Under the pieces are notes generated by a model that was given only the letters and a program-made list of their open reading frames with translations, had not been told where the DNA came from and searched no databases. A stretch of DNA of 15,785 nt, taken from Acetobacteraceae bacterium. Lineage in GTDB: Bacteria; Pseudomonadota; Alphaproteobacteria; Acetobacterales; Acetobacteraceae. The stretch lies in contig JANXRT010000084.1 in NCBI GenBank assembly GCA_025356735.1, forward strand, positions 1-15,785, read 5' to 3'. Position 1 is the first letter of the stretch, and every line of letters starts with the position of its first letter. Position numbers and translations under genes: made by a program. Positions 1-7,181 of this stretch are shown in pieces.

Positions 1-541
1 CGGTCTGTTCCCAGATTTCCGGACCGGTGGTGGTGCGGTGGCCCTCGCGGTTGGCCAGGTTGTCGAACTGGTTGGCCCACACCCCGCCGACCTCCTCGGC
101 CAGCCTTCGGGAGACATGGACATAGTTGCCCGGGTCGCGGAATGGCTTCGCCGGAACCAGCCGTAGGTCGGCGCCGATCATCCTCAGGAAATCGATCTTC
201 TCCGCGCTCTGAGTCTCCGGCATGACAATGATCGAGCGGTAGCCGCGCGCGTTGCCGACCAGGGTAAGCCCGATCCCGGTGTTGCCGGCGGTGCCCTCGA
301 CCACGGTGCCGCCCGGCGCCAGCACGCCACGCGCCTCGGCGTCGAGGATAATCGCTAGCGCCGCGCGGTCCTTGACGCTGCCGCCGGGGTTCATGAATTC
401 CGCCTTGCCAAGGATCGTGCAGCCGGTGGCGGCCGAAGCCCAACGGAGCTTTATCAACGGCGTGTTGCCAATCGAAGCGGCGAGGCCGTCAGCCCATTCG
501 GTAGCGGCTGCGCCCGTCGGTTCAGCCTGCAAGGTTTTCAT
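1..541 (-). CDS. cysK: Cysteine synthase A (O-acetylserine sulfhydrylase), 3' end outside window
   Basis: PLP-dependent enzyme that makes L-cysteine from O-acetylserine and sulfide in the cytoplasm. The first 180 residues are visible of the roughly 330 usual for the family. They include the substrate-entry segment SIGNTPLIKL (residues 23-32), the PLP lysine in NPGGSVKDR (51-59, K57), and the phosphate-binding loop EGTAGNTGIG (82-91). That loop is the variant common in alphaproteobacterial cysteine synthases rather than the E. coli PTSGNTG form. WANQFDN and TTGPEIWEQ follow near the window edge. The ATG at 541 is supported by an in-frame TAA three codons upstream and an AGGAA about nine bases before it. 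The gene diverges from a rhodanese, which fits a sulfur-handling pair. It could be named a cystathionine-beta-synthase-like cysteine synthase, but the fold II PLP assignment is secure. Confidence 0.92.
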   Translation of the reverse strand, partial: MKTLQAEPTGAAATEWADGLAASIGNTPLIKLRWASAATGCTILGKAEFMNPGGSVKDRAALAIILDAEARGVLAPGGTVVEGTAGNTGIGLTLVGNARGYRSIIVMPETQSAEKIDFLRMIGADLRLVPAKPFRDPGNYVHVSRRLAEEVGGVWANQFDNLANREGHRTTTGPEIWEQT

Positions 542-639
542 CGATGATTATTCCTGGCCGTCGAGAATTGCCGATTGCGGTTGAACGCGGACGCCAGCCG
601 TGCGATGGCCGCCGCACCCACTCCGTCGGAGACGTCAGC

Positions 640-1050
640 ATGATCGAGAATGTTTCCCCCGCAAAGGCATGGGAGGCGCTGCGCACCAATCCGCAGGCCC
701 AGCTGGTGGATGTCCGCACCGATCCGGAATGGGCCTTCGTCGGGCTGCCGGACCTGGCCGCCGCCGGCAAGCAGGCCGTGCTGATCCCGTGGCAGGTCTA
801 TCCGGCAATGGCGGTCAACGCCGACTTCGTCGCCCAGGCGCAGGCAGCCGGCTTCACCCCCGAGCAGCACATCTTTTTTCTCTGCCGCAGCGGCGTGCGA
901 TCGGTCGCCGCCGCGCAGGCGATGCGGGACGCAGGATTTTCCCACGTGTTCAACATCGCCGACGGTTTCGAGGGGCCGCCCGACCGCCAGGGACACCGCG
1001 GCACCGTAGCCGGCTGGAAAGCCGAAAGCCTTCCCTGGCGGCAGAGGTGA
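640..1050 (+). CDS. Single-domain rhodanese-like protein
   Basis: A 136-residue rhodanese-domain protein, presumably a cytoplasmic persulfide-carrying sulfurtransferase. The substrate-side motif LVDVRTDPEW lies at residues 22-31. The catalytic cysteine C82 sits in the six-residue loop CRSGVRS, followed by a helix (VAAAQAM) and the C-terminal NIADGFEG segment, all typical of the active rhodanese fold. The start is the ATG at 640, preceded by GGAG at 628-631 with an 8-base spacer. An upstream ATG at 544 would add a low-complexity leader outside the domain. The gene is divergent from cysteine synthase across 98 bases, so the two may share a control region. The physiological sulfur donor and acceptor cannot be read from sequence. 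Confidence 0.9.
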   Translation: MIENVSPAKAWEALRTNPQAQLVDVRTDPEWAFVGLPDLAAAGKQAVLIPWQVYPAMAVNADFVAQAQAAGFTPEQHIFFLCRSGVRSVAAAQAMRDAGFSHVFNIADGFEGPPDRQGHRGTVAGWKAESLPWRQR

Positions 1051-1203
1051 TACTTAACGCCGCAGGCAGAAAGCATGGGGCTCTGCCCCAAACCCCGCCC
1101 GGGAAGCGCCCGGGAGCGCATCCGTTAAGTATAGGGGTTACAAGGGGCGACGGCCCCTTGGCGGGTTTGGGCAGAGCCCAAGCTTTCTGCCTACGGCGTA
1201 AGA
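1050..1203. repeat. Composite inverted-repeat intergenic element
   Basis: Nearly the whole gap between the rhodanese stop and the convergent MFS stop is inverted repeat. Long outer arms at about 1053-1098 and 1160-1202 match imperfectly, with exact blocks AGGCAGAAAGC (1064-1074) against GCTTTCTGCCT (1182-1192) and GGGCTCTGCCC (1078-1088) against GGGCAGAGCCC (1169-1179). A second exact pair, ATACTTAACG (1050-1059) and CGTTAAGTAT (1123-1132), competes for the left end. A hairpin CAAGGGGC/GCCCCTTG (1141-1148/1153-1160) has a 4-base loop, and CGCCCGGGA occurs twice directly (1096-1104, 1107-1115). It looks like a REP/BIME- or MITE-like dispersed element and could terminate transcription from both sides. 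No second copy is in the window. Confidence 0.8.
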
Positions 1204-1204
1204 A

Positions 1205-2635
1205 CTAGCGCTGCGCCCCGGTCATGTCCTCGCCGGCGTTGCGTGGCATTAGCCGGGACATCGGGCAGGCGCAGGCGGCCATCAGCCCGACGACCACGAA
1301 CGCCAGCCGGAAATCCGTGGGGCCGGGCTCGACATGGCCTGACAGGGTCAAGGCGAGCTGCAACGCCGCCGCGCCGATGGTTACGCCGACGGTCAGCGAA
1401 AGCTGCTGGACGGTGCTGTAGAGGCTGGTCGCGGCGCTCATCCGCGGTCGCGGGACCTCGGCGTAGGCTAGCGCGTTGTAACCGGTGAACTGCAACGACC
1501 GGAAGAACCCGCCGAACAGCAGCACGGCGAACATCGCCGCCGCCGGCCAGGCCGGGCTGAAAGCGGCGCACAGCCCGAGCATCAGCGCCGAGATCAGCGC
1601 GTTGCCGCTCAGCACGTCGCGGAAGCCGAATTTTCGCAGGGCGCGCTGGGCGACGGGCTTCATCACCAGCGCGCCGGCGGCGGAGGCGAAGGTGACCAGG
1701 CCGCTGGCGACCGCCGATCGGCCAAATCCGATCTGCAGCATCATCGGCATCAGGAACGGCAGTGCACCGACGCCGATGCGGAACAGCGAGCCCGCCCAGA
1801 CCGCGACGGCGAAGCTTTTCAGCCGCAGCAGGCCGAGATCGAGCAGCGGCGCGGGATGGTTCCTGGCGTGCAGCCAATAGAAAATGCCGGAGATGGTCCC
1901 GCCGCCGAGCATCGCCAGCGTGAGCCAGACCGGCACCACGTTGCGCCCGATGGTCTCGAATCCGAACATCAGGCAGGCCAGGCACAGCCCCGAGAACAGC
2001 AATCCGAGGGCGTCGAACCGGGATGTCTGGGGTTCGCGCACGTCGGCCACGAACCGGGTCACCAGGCCGATGCCGAGGATGCCGATCGGGATGTTGATGT
2101 AGAAAATCCATTGCCACGAGAAATAAGTGACGATGAAGCCGCCGACCGGGGGTCCCAGCACCGGGCCGATCAGCGCGGGCGTGGTCAGCCAGGCCATCGC
2201 CGCGACCAGCTCCGACTTGGCCGCGGTGCGCAGCAGCACCAGCCGACCGACCGGGATCATCATCGCACCACCAGCGCCCTGGACGATGCGCGCCATCACC
2301 AGGAAGCCCAGGCTGTCGGCGCGGCCGCACAGGATCGAGCCGAGGGTGAACACGGCAATCGCGGCGCGGAACACGTTGCGCGCGCCGAACCGGTCGGCGA
2401 CCCAGCCGCTGGCCGGGATGAACACCGCCAGGCTGAGCTGGTAGGAGGTCAGGGCCACATTCATGCGCACCGGGGGCTGGCCGAACGAAGCCGCCATGGT
2501 CGGCAGCGCGGTCGCGATCACGGTGCCGTCGAGGTTCTGCATGAAGAAGGCGCAGGCGACGATCACCGCCGTTATCCGGGTCTGGCGCGAGGTGCGGGCG
2601 AAAGCCGGCCTGGCCGGGGCTGGGGTGATGTCCAT
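1205..2635 (-). CDS. MFS transporter, DHA2 (EmrB/QacA-like) family
   Basis: A 476-residue inner-membrane transporter, probably a proton-coupled exporter of drugs or small metabolites. Diagnostic DHA motifs are present: LDGTVIATALP in TM1 (residues 35-45), motif A GWVADRFGARN (77-87) in the TM2-3 loop, the antiporter motif C around LIGPVLGPPVGG (155-166), and WQWIFYINIPIG (175-186), typical of 14-helix DHA2 members. Regular hydrophobic segments fill the rest. The ATG at 2635 has only a weak ribosome-binding site. It lies 58 bases downstream of modC on the same strand and may be transcribed with the mod genes, but nothing in the protein points to molybdenum. The substrate is unknown. Its 3' end faces the inverted-repeat element. 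Confidence 0.88.
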   Translation of the reverse strand: MDITPAPARPAFARTSRQTRITAVIVACAFFMQNLDGTVIATALPTMAASFGQPPVRMNVALTSYQLSLAVFIPASGWVADRFGARNVFRAAIAVFTLGSILCGRADSLGFLVMARIVQGAGGAMMIPVGRLVLLRTAAKSELVAAMAWLTTPALIGPVLGPPVGGFIVTYFSWQWIFYINIPIGILGIGLVTRFVADVREPQTSRFDALGLLFSGLCLACLMFGFETIGRNVVPVWLTLAMLGGGTISGIFYWLHARNHPAPLLDLGLLRLKSFAVAVWAGSLFRIGVGALPFLMPMMLQIGFGRSAVASGLVTFASAAGALVMKPVAQRALRKFGFRDVLSGNALISALMLGLCAAFSPAWPAAAMFAVLLFGGFFRSLQFTGYNALAYAEVPRPRMSAATSLYSTVQQLSLTVGVTIGAAALQLALTLSGHVEPGPTDFRLAFVVVGLMAACACPMSRLMPRNAGEDMTGAQR

Positions 2636-2693
2636 CGCCGATCATCGCGCGGTGCGGGCGGTGCGGGAAGGGCGGTTGCCGGGACCCTGGCAT

Positions 2694-3782
2694 TCAGCGC
2701 GAAAACACCTCGATCGCCATCGACTTGACCAGCGCCAGCACCGGCCGGCCCGGCACCAGTCCGAGTCGGGCCACGGCGTCAGGCGTGATGCGGGCGAGCA
2801 GGCCCTCGCCATCCAGCGCCACCTCGACCATCGCCGCATGACGGGCGGGGTCTTCGACGATGGAGCGCACAACGCCCTCGATCACGTTATGCACCGAGAT
2901 GCCGGTGGGCTCGGTTGCAGCCAGGATGACCTCGCGCGCCGGAATGCGCAGCCGTACCTTCGTGCCGAGCGGCGCATCCAGCGAAGGCACCAGGAAAACA
3001 TGGCCGCCGGCCTCGATCCCGGAAAGCTGGCGCGCCGGGTGGTGCGAGGCCACGGTTCCATCGAGCACTGCGGCGGCCTCGTCGCGGCGCGCGAACGGCA
3101 GGTCGGCGCGCCACAGCAGATCGGCCGGCCGGCCGGCCTCCAGCACCCGGCCGGCGCGGATCAGCACCAGCGTGTCGGCCAGGCGGGCGGCCTCGTCCAG
3201 CGCATGGGTCACGTAGAGGATCGGCAGGTCGAGCGTTCTTCGCAGCCGCAGCAGGTAGGGCAGGATCTCGGCGCGGCGCTCGGCGTCCAGGCTGGCGAGC
3301 GGCTCGTCCATCGCTAGCAGGCGCGGCCGCGACAGCAGCGCGCGCCCGATCGCCACCCGCTGCCGCTCGCCGCCCGACAGGCTGTGCGGCCGGCGGCCGA
3401 GCAGCTTCGACAACCCGAGCAGCTCCACGATTTCGTCAAAGCCGATCGCGGAGGTTGCGTCCGCGGGCGCTCGGCGCTCGCCGTAGCGCAGGTTGGTGGC
3501 AACGTTCATGTGCGGGAACAGCCGCGCATCCTGGAACACCAGACCCACCCGGCGGTTCTCCGGCGCCACGAAGATTTTTTCCGCGGTGTCGGTCAGCACG
3601 CGGTCGCCGATCGCCACCCGGCACCGGTCCGCCGCCAGCAGCCCCGCGACCGCCAGCACGACGCTGGTCTTGCCGCAGCCGGACCGGCCGAACAGCACGG
3701 TGATGCCGCTGGCCGGCGCCGAGAAATCGATGTTGAGCGCCAGACCGGGAAAATCGTGGCGCAGCGCCACCGAAAACGTCAA
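2694..3782 (-). CDS. modC: Molybdate ABC transporter ATP-binding protein ModC
   Basis: ATPase subunit that powers molybdate import with ModB and ModA; 362 residues, normal for ModC. In order: Walker A GRSGCGKTS (32-40), Q-loop Q84 in VFQDARLFPHM, signature LSGGERQ (135-141), Walker B LLAMDEP with catalytic E160, and H-loop H193 in YVTHALDEA. A C-terminal Mop/TOBE domain starts near residue 295 (VHNVIEGVV) and ends at IEVFSR; in this family it binds oxyanion. The chosen start is a TTG at 3782 that overlaps the modB stop (TTGA), which suggests translational coupling; a GTG at 3770 is the alternative. The frame stays open far upstream through modB, but that part is a shadow. Membership in modABC makes the specificity call firm. 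Confidence 0.93.
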   Translation of the reverse strand: MTFSVALRHDFPGLALNIDFSAPASGITVLFGRSGCGKTSVVLAVAGLLAADRCRVAIGDRVLTDTAEKIFVAPENRRVGLVFQDARLFPHMNVATNLRYGERRAPADATSAIGFDEIVELLGLSKLLGRRPHSLSGGERQRVAIGRALLSRPRLLAMDEPLASLDAERRAEILPYLLRLRRTLDLPILYVTHALDEAARLADTLVLIRAGRVLEAGRPADLLWRADLPFARRDEAAAVLDGTVASHHPARQLSGIEAGGHVFLVPSLDAPLGTKVRLRIPAREVILAATEPTGISVHNVIEGVVRSIVEDPARHAAMVEVALDGEGLLARITPDAVARLGLVPGRPVLALVKSMAIEVFSR

Positions 3783-4438
3783 AGCCCGACCCTGGCCCGC
3801 AGCCGGCGTCCGAGCATCTCCGCGGCCCCCAGCCCGATCACCGCCAGTGCGATCGAGACCAGCGACAGCCGTGCCGCCACGGCCTCGCCGCCCGGCACCT
3901 GCAACGCGGCATAGATCGCGAGCGGGAGCGTTTCCGTCTTGCCGGGGATCGAGGCCGCGAAGGTGATGACGGCACCGAACTCGCCCAGCGAGGCCGCGAA
4001 CCCGGTGATCGCGCCGACCAGGATGCCGGGCGCGGCCAACGGCAGGGTGATGCTGGTCAAGCGGTCCCACGAGCCCGCACCCAGGCTGCGTGCCGCCTGC
4101 TCCAGACCTGGATCGGCGGCATCGAGCGATTGGCGGATGGCACGCAGCATGAGCGGAAACACCATCACCGCGCAGGCGAGCGAGGCGCCGGCGGTGGTGA
4201 ACACCAGCCGCACGCCGAACGCCTGGTAGAGCCAGGCGCCGACCGGCCCGCGCACGCCGAACAGCAGCAGCAGCAGCCAGCCGGTCACCACCGGCGGCAG
4301 CACGACCGGCATATGCGTCACCACGTCGAGCACCATGCGGCCGGGAAACCGCTTGCGCGCCAGCAGCCAGGCGGCCAGCATCGCCACCGGCAGGCCGAAC
4401 CCGACCGCCCGCGTGGCGACCATCAGGCTCAGTCGCAC
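3779..4438 (-). CDS. modB: Molybdate ABC transporter permease ModB
   Basis: Inner-membrane permease of the molybdate importer. From the GTG at 4438 it is 219 residues, slightly short for ModB. It shows the early PVVLPPVVTGWLL helix and the cytoplasmic coupling (EAA) loop, LEQAARSLGAGSWDRLTSIT followed by LPLAAPGI, then SLGEFGAVITF and GKTETLPLAIY, all close to E. coli ModB. Upstream of this GTG the same frame reads LTAGEWEAVRLSL, which matches the conserved N terminus of the family (E. coli has LTDPEWQAVLLSL). The real start is therefore probably further upstream, with a CTG at 4460-4462 the best-placed codon. The stop overlaps the modC start, and modA ends 14-40 bases upstream depending on the start used. 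Confidence 0.92.
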   Translation of the reverse strand: MRLSLMVATRAVGFGLPVAMLAAWLLARKRFPGRMVLDVVTHMPVVLPPVVTGWLLLLLFGVRGPVGAWLYQAFGVRLVFTTAGASLACAVMVFPLMLRAIRQSLDAADPGLEQAARSLGAGSWDRLTSITLPLAAPGILVGAITGFAASLGEFGAVITFAASIPGKTETLPLAIYAALQVPGGEAVAARLSLVSIALAVIGLGAAEMLGRRLRARVGL

Positions 4439-4478
4439 CGCCTCCCACTCGCCAGCGGTCAGCCAGCCGGCAAGCGGG

Positions 4479-5273
4479 CTAGTTCCCAGGATGCGGTACC
4501 AGGGTGAACCCTCGCCGGAGGAACACCGCGCCTGCCTCGGAGCCGCCCAGGAACTTCAGCAGCGCGCGGGCTTGCCGCGTGTCGCCCTGCCGGGTCACGG
4601 CGAACGGATAGGTAATCGGATCGTGGCTATCGGCGGGGAAGGTGCCGATCACCGACACGCCCGGGCTTGCCGCGGCGTCAGTCGCATAGACGATCCCCGC
4701 CGGCGCCTCGCCCCGCTCCACCAGCAGCAGCGCGCCGCGCACGTTCGCCGTTCGCGCCAGGCGAAATTCCAATTGTCCCCACAGACCCAGCCTTCTCAGC
4801 GCCTGCTCAGCGTAGATGCCGACCGGCACATGCGCCGGATCGCCGGTCGCCAGCCGCCCGTCGCCGCCCAGCAGCGCCGCCAGGTCCATTCCTGGTTTAA
4901 TCGCCACGGGCGCCATCTTTGAAGCTGTGGGTGCGATCAGCACCAGGCTGTTGCCAAGCAGGTTCTGGCGCGTGCCGGCGGCTACCTGACCCTTGGCTTC
5001 CAACTCGTCCATCCATTGCGTGTCGGCGGAGGCGAACAGGTTGGCCTCGGCCCCCTGCTCGATCTGGCGCACCAGGATGGAGCTGGCGGCGAACGACAGC
5101 ACCGGCTTCTCGTGCCCGGACGCCTCCCATAGCTTGGCGACATCGTTCATCGCTTCGGTCAGGCTGGAGGCCGCGAACACCGTCAGGCCCTCGGCTTGCG
5201 CGGCGCGCATCGGCAAAGGCAGCATCAAGGCAAGTGCCAGCAGAAAGCCAAGTGCCAGCAGCAGCCGGACCAT
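4479..5273 (-). CDS. modA: Molybdate ABC transporter substrate-binding protein ModA
   Basis: Periplasmic molybdate/tungstate-binding protein of 264 residues that delivers oxyanion to ModBC. An N-terminal hydrophobic signal peptide probably ends at AQA (residues 24-26). Ligand-loop motifs of the family are present: AASSL (34-38), SFAASSILVRQIEQGAEANL (60-79), the TGDPAHVPVG segment (143-152), and VYATDA with the conserved tyrosine Y196. The C terminus LKFLGGSEAGAVFLRRGF is typical. It is first in modABC, and the ATG at 5273 is preceded by GGGAG about 9 bases away. The 80-base gap to the divergent slipin gene should hold its promoter. I could not identify a convincing ModE-type operator there. 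Confidence 0.95.
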   Translation of the reverse strand: MVRLLLALGFLLALALMLPLPMRAAQAEGLTVFAASSLTEAMNDVAKLWEASGHEKPVLSFAASSILVRQIEQGAEANLFASADTQWMDELEAKGQVAAGTRQNLLGNSLVLIAPTASKMAPVAIKPGMDLAALLGGDGRLATGDPAHVPVGIYAEQALRRLGLWGQLEFRLARTANVRGALLLVERGEAPAGIVYATDAAASPGVSVIGTFPADSHDPITYPFAVTRQGDTRQARALLKFLGGSEAGAVFLRRGFTLVPHPGN

Positions 5274-5311
5274 CGTCGTCTCCCGTGGTTGCGGCAGGCA
5301 CCCTATATCGG

Positions 5312-5325
5312 CAGGACACCTCCTG
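5312..5325. promoter_or_regulatory. Short inverted repeat in the modA/slipin divergent promoter region
   Basis: CAGGA and TCCTG flank a 4-base centre (CACC) about 40 bases upstream of modA and 29 bases upstream of the slipin ATG. A TATA-containing stretch (5303-5309) lies beside it, the only AT-rich patch in the gap, and could be part of a -10 element on either strand. A 5-base half site is weak evidence, so this is only a candidate regulator site. Confidence 0.25.
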
Positions 5326-5353
5326 TCGCGCGCGACCCGACGGAGCCAGCCCG

Positions 5354-6136
5354 ATGGAACCAGTCATGGACCTGCCGATGCCGTTCACGCCGATCCTCGT
5401 CATCGTCGCAATCGTCGTGCTGATCGTGCTGCTGCGGTCGGTGCGCGTCGCCAGCGAGTGGCAGCGCGCGGTGGTGCTGCGCCTCGGCCGGTTCTCGGGT
5501 GTGCGCGGCCCGGGCCTGTACCTGCTGTTTCCCTTCATCGACACGGTCGCGCAAACGGTCGACATGCGCATCCAGACCACCATCATCACCGCTGAGCAGG
5601 CGCTGACCCGCGACACCGTCGCGGTCGGCGTCGATGCCATTGTGTTCTGGCAGGTCGAGAACGCCGAGCACGTTGCCATCCGCATCACCAACTACCGCGA
5701 GGCGATCGAGCGCGTGGCGCAGACCAGCCTGCGCGAGATGATCGGCGCCACCGACCTGTCCCGGCTGCTGTCGGACCGCCGCGCCGCCGACGAGCGCCTG
5801 CGCCAGACGATCACCGAGAAAACCGCGACCTGGGGCGTGATGGCGCGCAGCGTCGAGATCAAGGACGTCATCATCCCTCGCGAGTTGCAGGACGCGATGA
5901 GCAGGCAGGCCCAGGCGGAGCGGGAAAAGGACGCTCGCGTCACCCTGGCCAGCGCCGAGCGCGAGATCGCTGAGCAGGTCCTGGCCGCCGCCGCGATCTA
6001 TGGCCGCGATCCGGTGGCCCTGCAGCTGCGCCAGATGAATCTGCTCTACGAGATGAACAAGGAGCGCGGCACCACCGTGCTAATCCCCACCGACATGGCG
6101 GCCAGCCTGGGCGCGATGTTCGGACCCAAACCGTAA
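5354..6136 (+). CDS. Slipin family (stomatin/prohibitin, SPFH/Band 7) membrane protein
   Basis: A 260-residue membrane-anchored SPFH protein. One N-terminal transmembrane segment (about residues 11-28) is followed directly by the Band 7 domain: VASEWQRAVVLRLGRF, GLYLLFPFIDTV, VDMRIQTT, and the helical part with SLREMIGATDLSRLLSDR and IKDVIIPRELQDAMSRQAQA. The C-terminal helix (AEREKDARVTLASAEREIAE) is typical of slipins, which form large membrane rings that scaffold or regulate proteases and microdomains. The ATG at 5354 has GGAG (5342-5345) eight bases upstream; frames further upstream run into modA antisense and are not coding. Bacterial slipins are usually paired with an NfeD gene, but the next gene is an unrelated convergent glycosyltransferase. 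Confidence 0.9.
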   Translation: MEPVMDLPMPFTPILVIVAIVVLIVLLRSVRVASEWQRAVVLRLGRFSGVRGPGLYLLFPFIDTVAQTVDMRIQTTIITAEQALTRDTVAVGVDAIVFWQVENAEHVAIRITNYREAIERVAQTSLREMIGATDLSRLLSDRRAADERLRQTITEKTATWGVMARSVEIKDVIIPRELQDAMSRQAQAEREKDARVTLASAEREIAEQVLAAAAIYGRDPVALQLRQMNLLYEMNKERGTTVLIPTDMAASLGAMFGPKP

Positions 6137-6155
6137 GAAGGTCCCGGCCGCCTTC
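6137..6155. terminator. Small hairpin between convergent slipin and glycosyltransferase genes
   Basis: GAAGG (6137-6141) and CCTTC (6151-6155) form a short stem with a GC-rich loop in the 17-base gap between two convergent stops. An overlapping GGCC pair (6146-6149, 6157-6160) could extend it. There is no T-run, so a bidirectional terminator is plausible but unproven. Confidence 0.3.
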
Positions 6156-7146
6156 AGGCCCCGGAACAGAGTTCAACCGCGTAGGGCGGAAAAGCCCTTG
6201 CGCCTTCCGCCGTCGCCACGCCGTCGATCAACGCAAGCACCGCATCGGCCTGGCCCTTCAGGCAGTAACGAACGTCCACCCAATCCCGATACAAACCCGG
6301 TCGCCCCGACCGGATCAGCGCGCAAGCCTGCTCGACGCTGGCGAACAGGCATTCCTGCGGCCAAAGCGACTCCGCGCCCGGAAAATCGTGGATGACGGGA
6401 AACGCCCCGCAACCCATCGCCTCGCCGATGTTCAGGCCGAAGCTTTCATACATCGTGGTTGAGAGCAGGACGCCCTTGCCCGCGTACCAGGCCGGCATGT
6501 CCGCGACCGCGCCTTCGAACCGGATGGCGCCGCCGAGGTCGAGCCGGCCGACCATGCGCTCCAGGTAGCGCGCCGTGCGGATGTCGGAAAACGGCCCGGC
6601 AACATGAAACCTATACCTGTCATCCAGCCGCCGCAGATGATGCGCGATCTGCAGCAGCAGCATCGGATTCTTTTTCGGCTCGACATGCCCGACCCAGCCG
6701 ACCGCAAACCGGTCTGCGGGCACGCGCGGATCGGGTCTGAACCGGTCCATGTCGATGCCGTTGGCGATCACCGGCATCGACGTCTCGCGGCAGGCCGGGA
6801 ACCTCGATCGCACGACTTCGAAAATATCGCGCCCGACCGTCACCAGCGCATCGACGCACGACCAGTCGATCTGGCCTGGATAGTCGGTCTGCAGCGCCTC
6901 AATCGAGTGCAGCCGCACGATGCAGCCCCGGTCTGCCAGCAGGCCCGACCGGGTCGCCCAGACCGCGTGGTCCCAGCACCATTCGAGCCATACGATCTCC
7001 GCCCAGCCGATCGCCGCGGCAAGCTCGTCGCCCGGAGCGAGCGAAACGAACCGGACCTCGTGGCGGCTTTCGAGTGCCGCCATCAGCGGGGAGAGAAAGC
7101 TGTCGTGGCGTCCCTTGACGCGGTCGGCCAGAAGCAGACGAGCCAG
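6154..7146 (-). CDS. Glycosyltransferase, GT4-like (GT-B fold), probable CTG start
   Basis: Retaining nucleotide-sugar glycosyltransferase of the GT-B fold, 330 residues from the CTG at 7146. The C-terminal domain is clear: VIANGIDMDRFRP, then VGWVGHVEPKKNP opening the donor domain, and the GT4 EX7E motif in YESFGLNIGEAMGCGAFPV (the two glutamates are 213 and 221, numbered from the ATG at 7083). No transmembrane segment is seen. Starting at that ATG removes the first Rossmann strand. The frame continues upstream as LARLLLADRVKGRHDSFLSPL, and no ATG, GTG or TTG occurs before the upstream TGA. A CTG at 7144-7146 has a perfect GGGAGG five bases ahead, so I take it as the start. The acceptor is unknown; the neighbouring FlaG-like gene makes flagellar glycosylation one possibility. 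Confidence 0.8.
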   Translation of the reverse strand: MARLLLADRVKGRHDSFLSPLMAALESRHEVRFVSLAPGDELAAAIGWAEIVWLEWCWDHAVWATRSGLLADRGCIVRLHSIEALQTDYPGQIDWSCVDALVTVGRDIFEVVRSRFPACRETSMPVIANGIDMDRFRPDPRVPADRFAVGWVGHVEPKKNPMLLLQIAHHLRRLDDRYRFHVAGPFSDIRTARYLERMVGRLDLGGAIRFEGAVADMPAWYAGKGVLLSTTMYESFGLNIGEAMGCGAFPVIHDFPGAESLWPQECLFASVEQACALIRSGRPGLYRDWVDVRYCLKGQADAVLALIDGVATAEGARAFPPYAVELCSGA

Positions 7147-7151
7147 ATCAG

Positions 7152-7157
7152 CCTCCC
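7152..7157 (-). promoter_or_regulatory. Shine-Dalgarno GGGAGG that decides the CTG start
   Basis: On the minus strand GGGAGG stands five bases before the CTG at 7146. It is one of the strongest anti-16S matches in the window and sits 68 bases before the first in-frame ATG at 7083, too far to serve it. This is the main reason for extending the glycosyltransferase. Confidence 0.65.
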
Positions 7158-7181
7158 GATGCGGTATCCCAGCAAGTCAGG

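Noticed and set aside
542..639. Specific promoters for cysK and the rhodanese
   Set aside because: A TTGAAC at 581-586 could be a -35 element, but no acceptable -10 lies 16-18 bases away; promoters must exist here but cannot be placed.
1856..2728. 290-codon plus-strand frame opposite the MFS gene
   Set aside because: Low-complexity translation rich in His, Gln and Arg, antisense to a clear transporter.
3783..4448. Upstream part of a 584-codon frame suggesting a ModB-ModC fusion
   Set aside because: The segment before 3782 is modB read in the wrong frame; true modB is in another frame and ends at 3779, so there is no fusion.
5274..5353. Possible ModE-binding site near the TATAT at 5304-5308
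   Set aside because: Only a few AT bases resemble half of the CGTTATATA-type site, and no matching second half is present.
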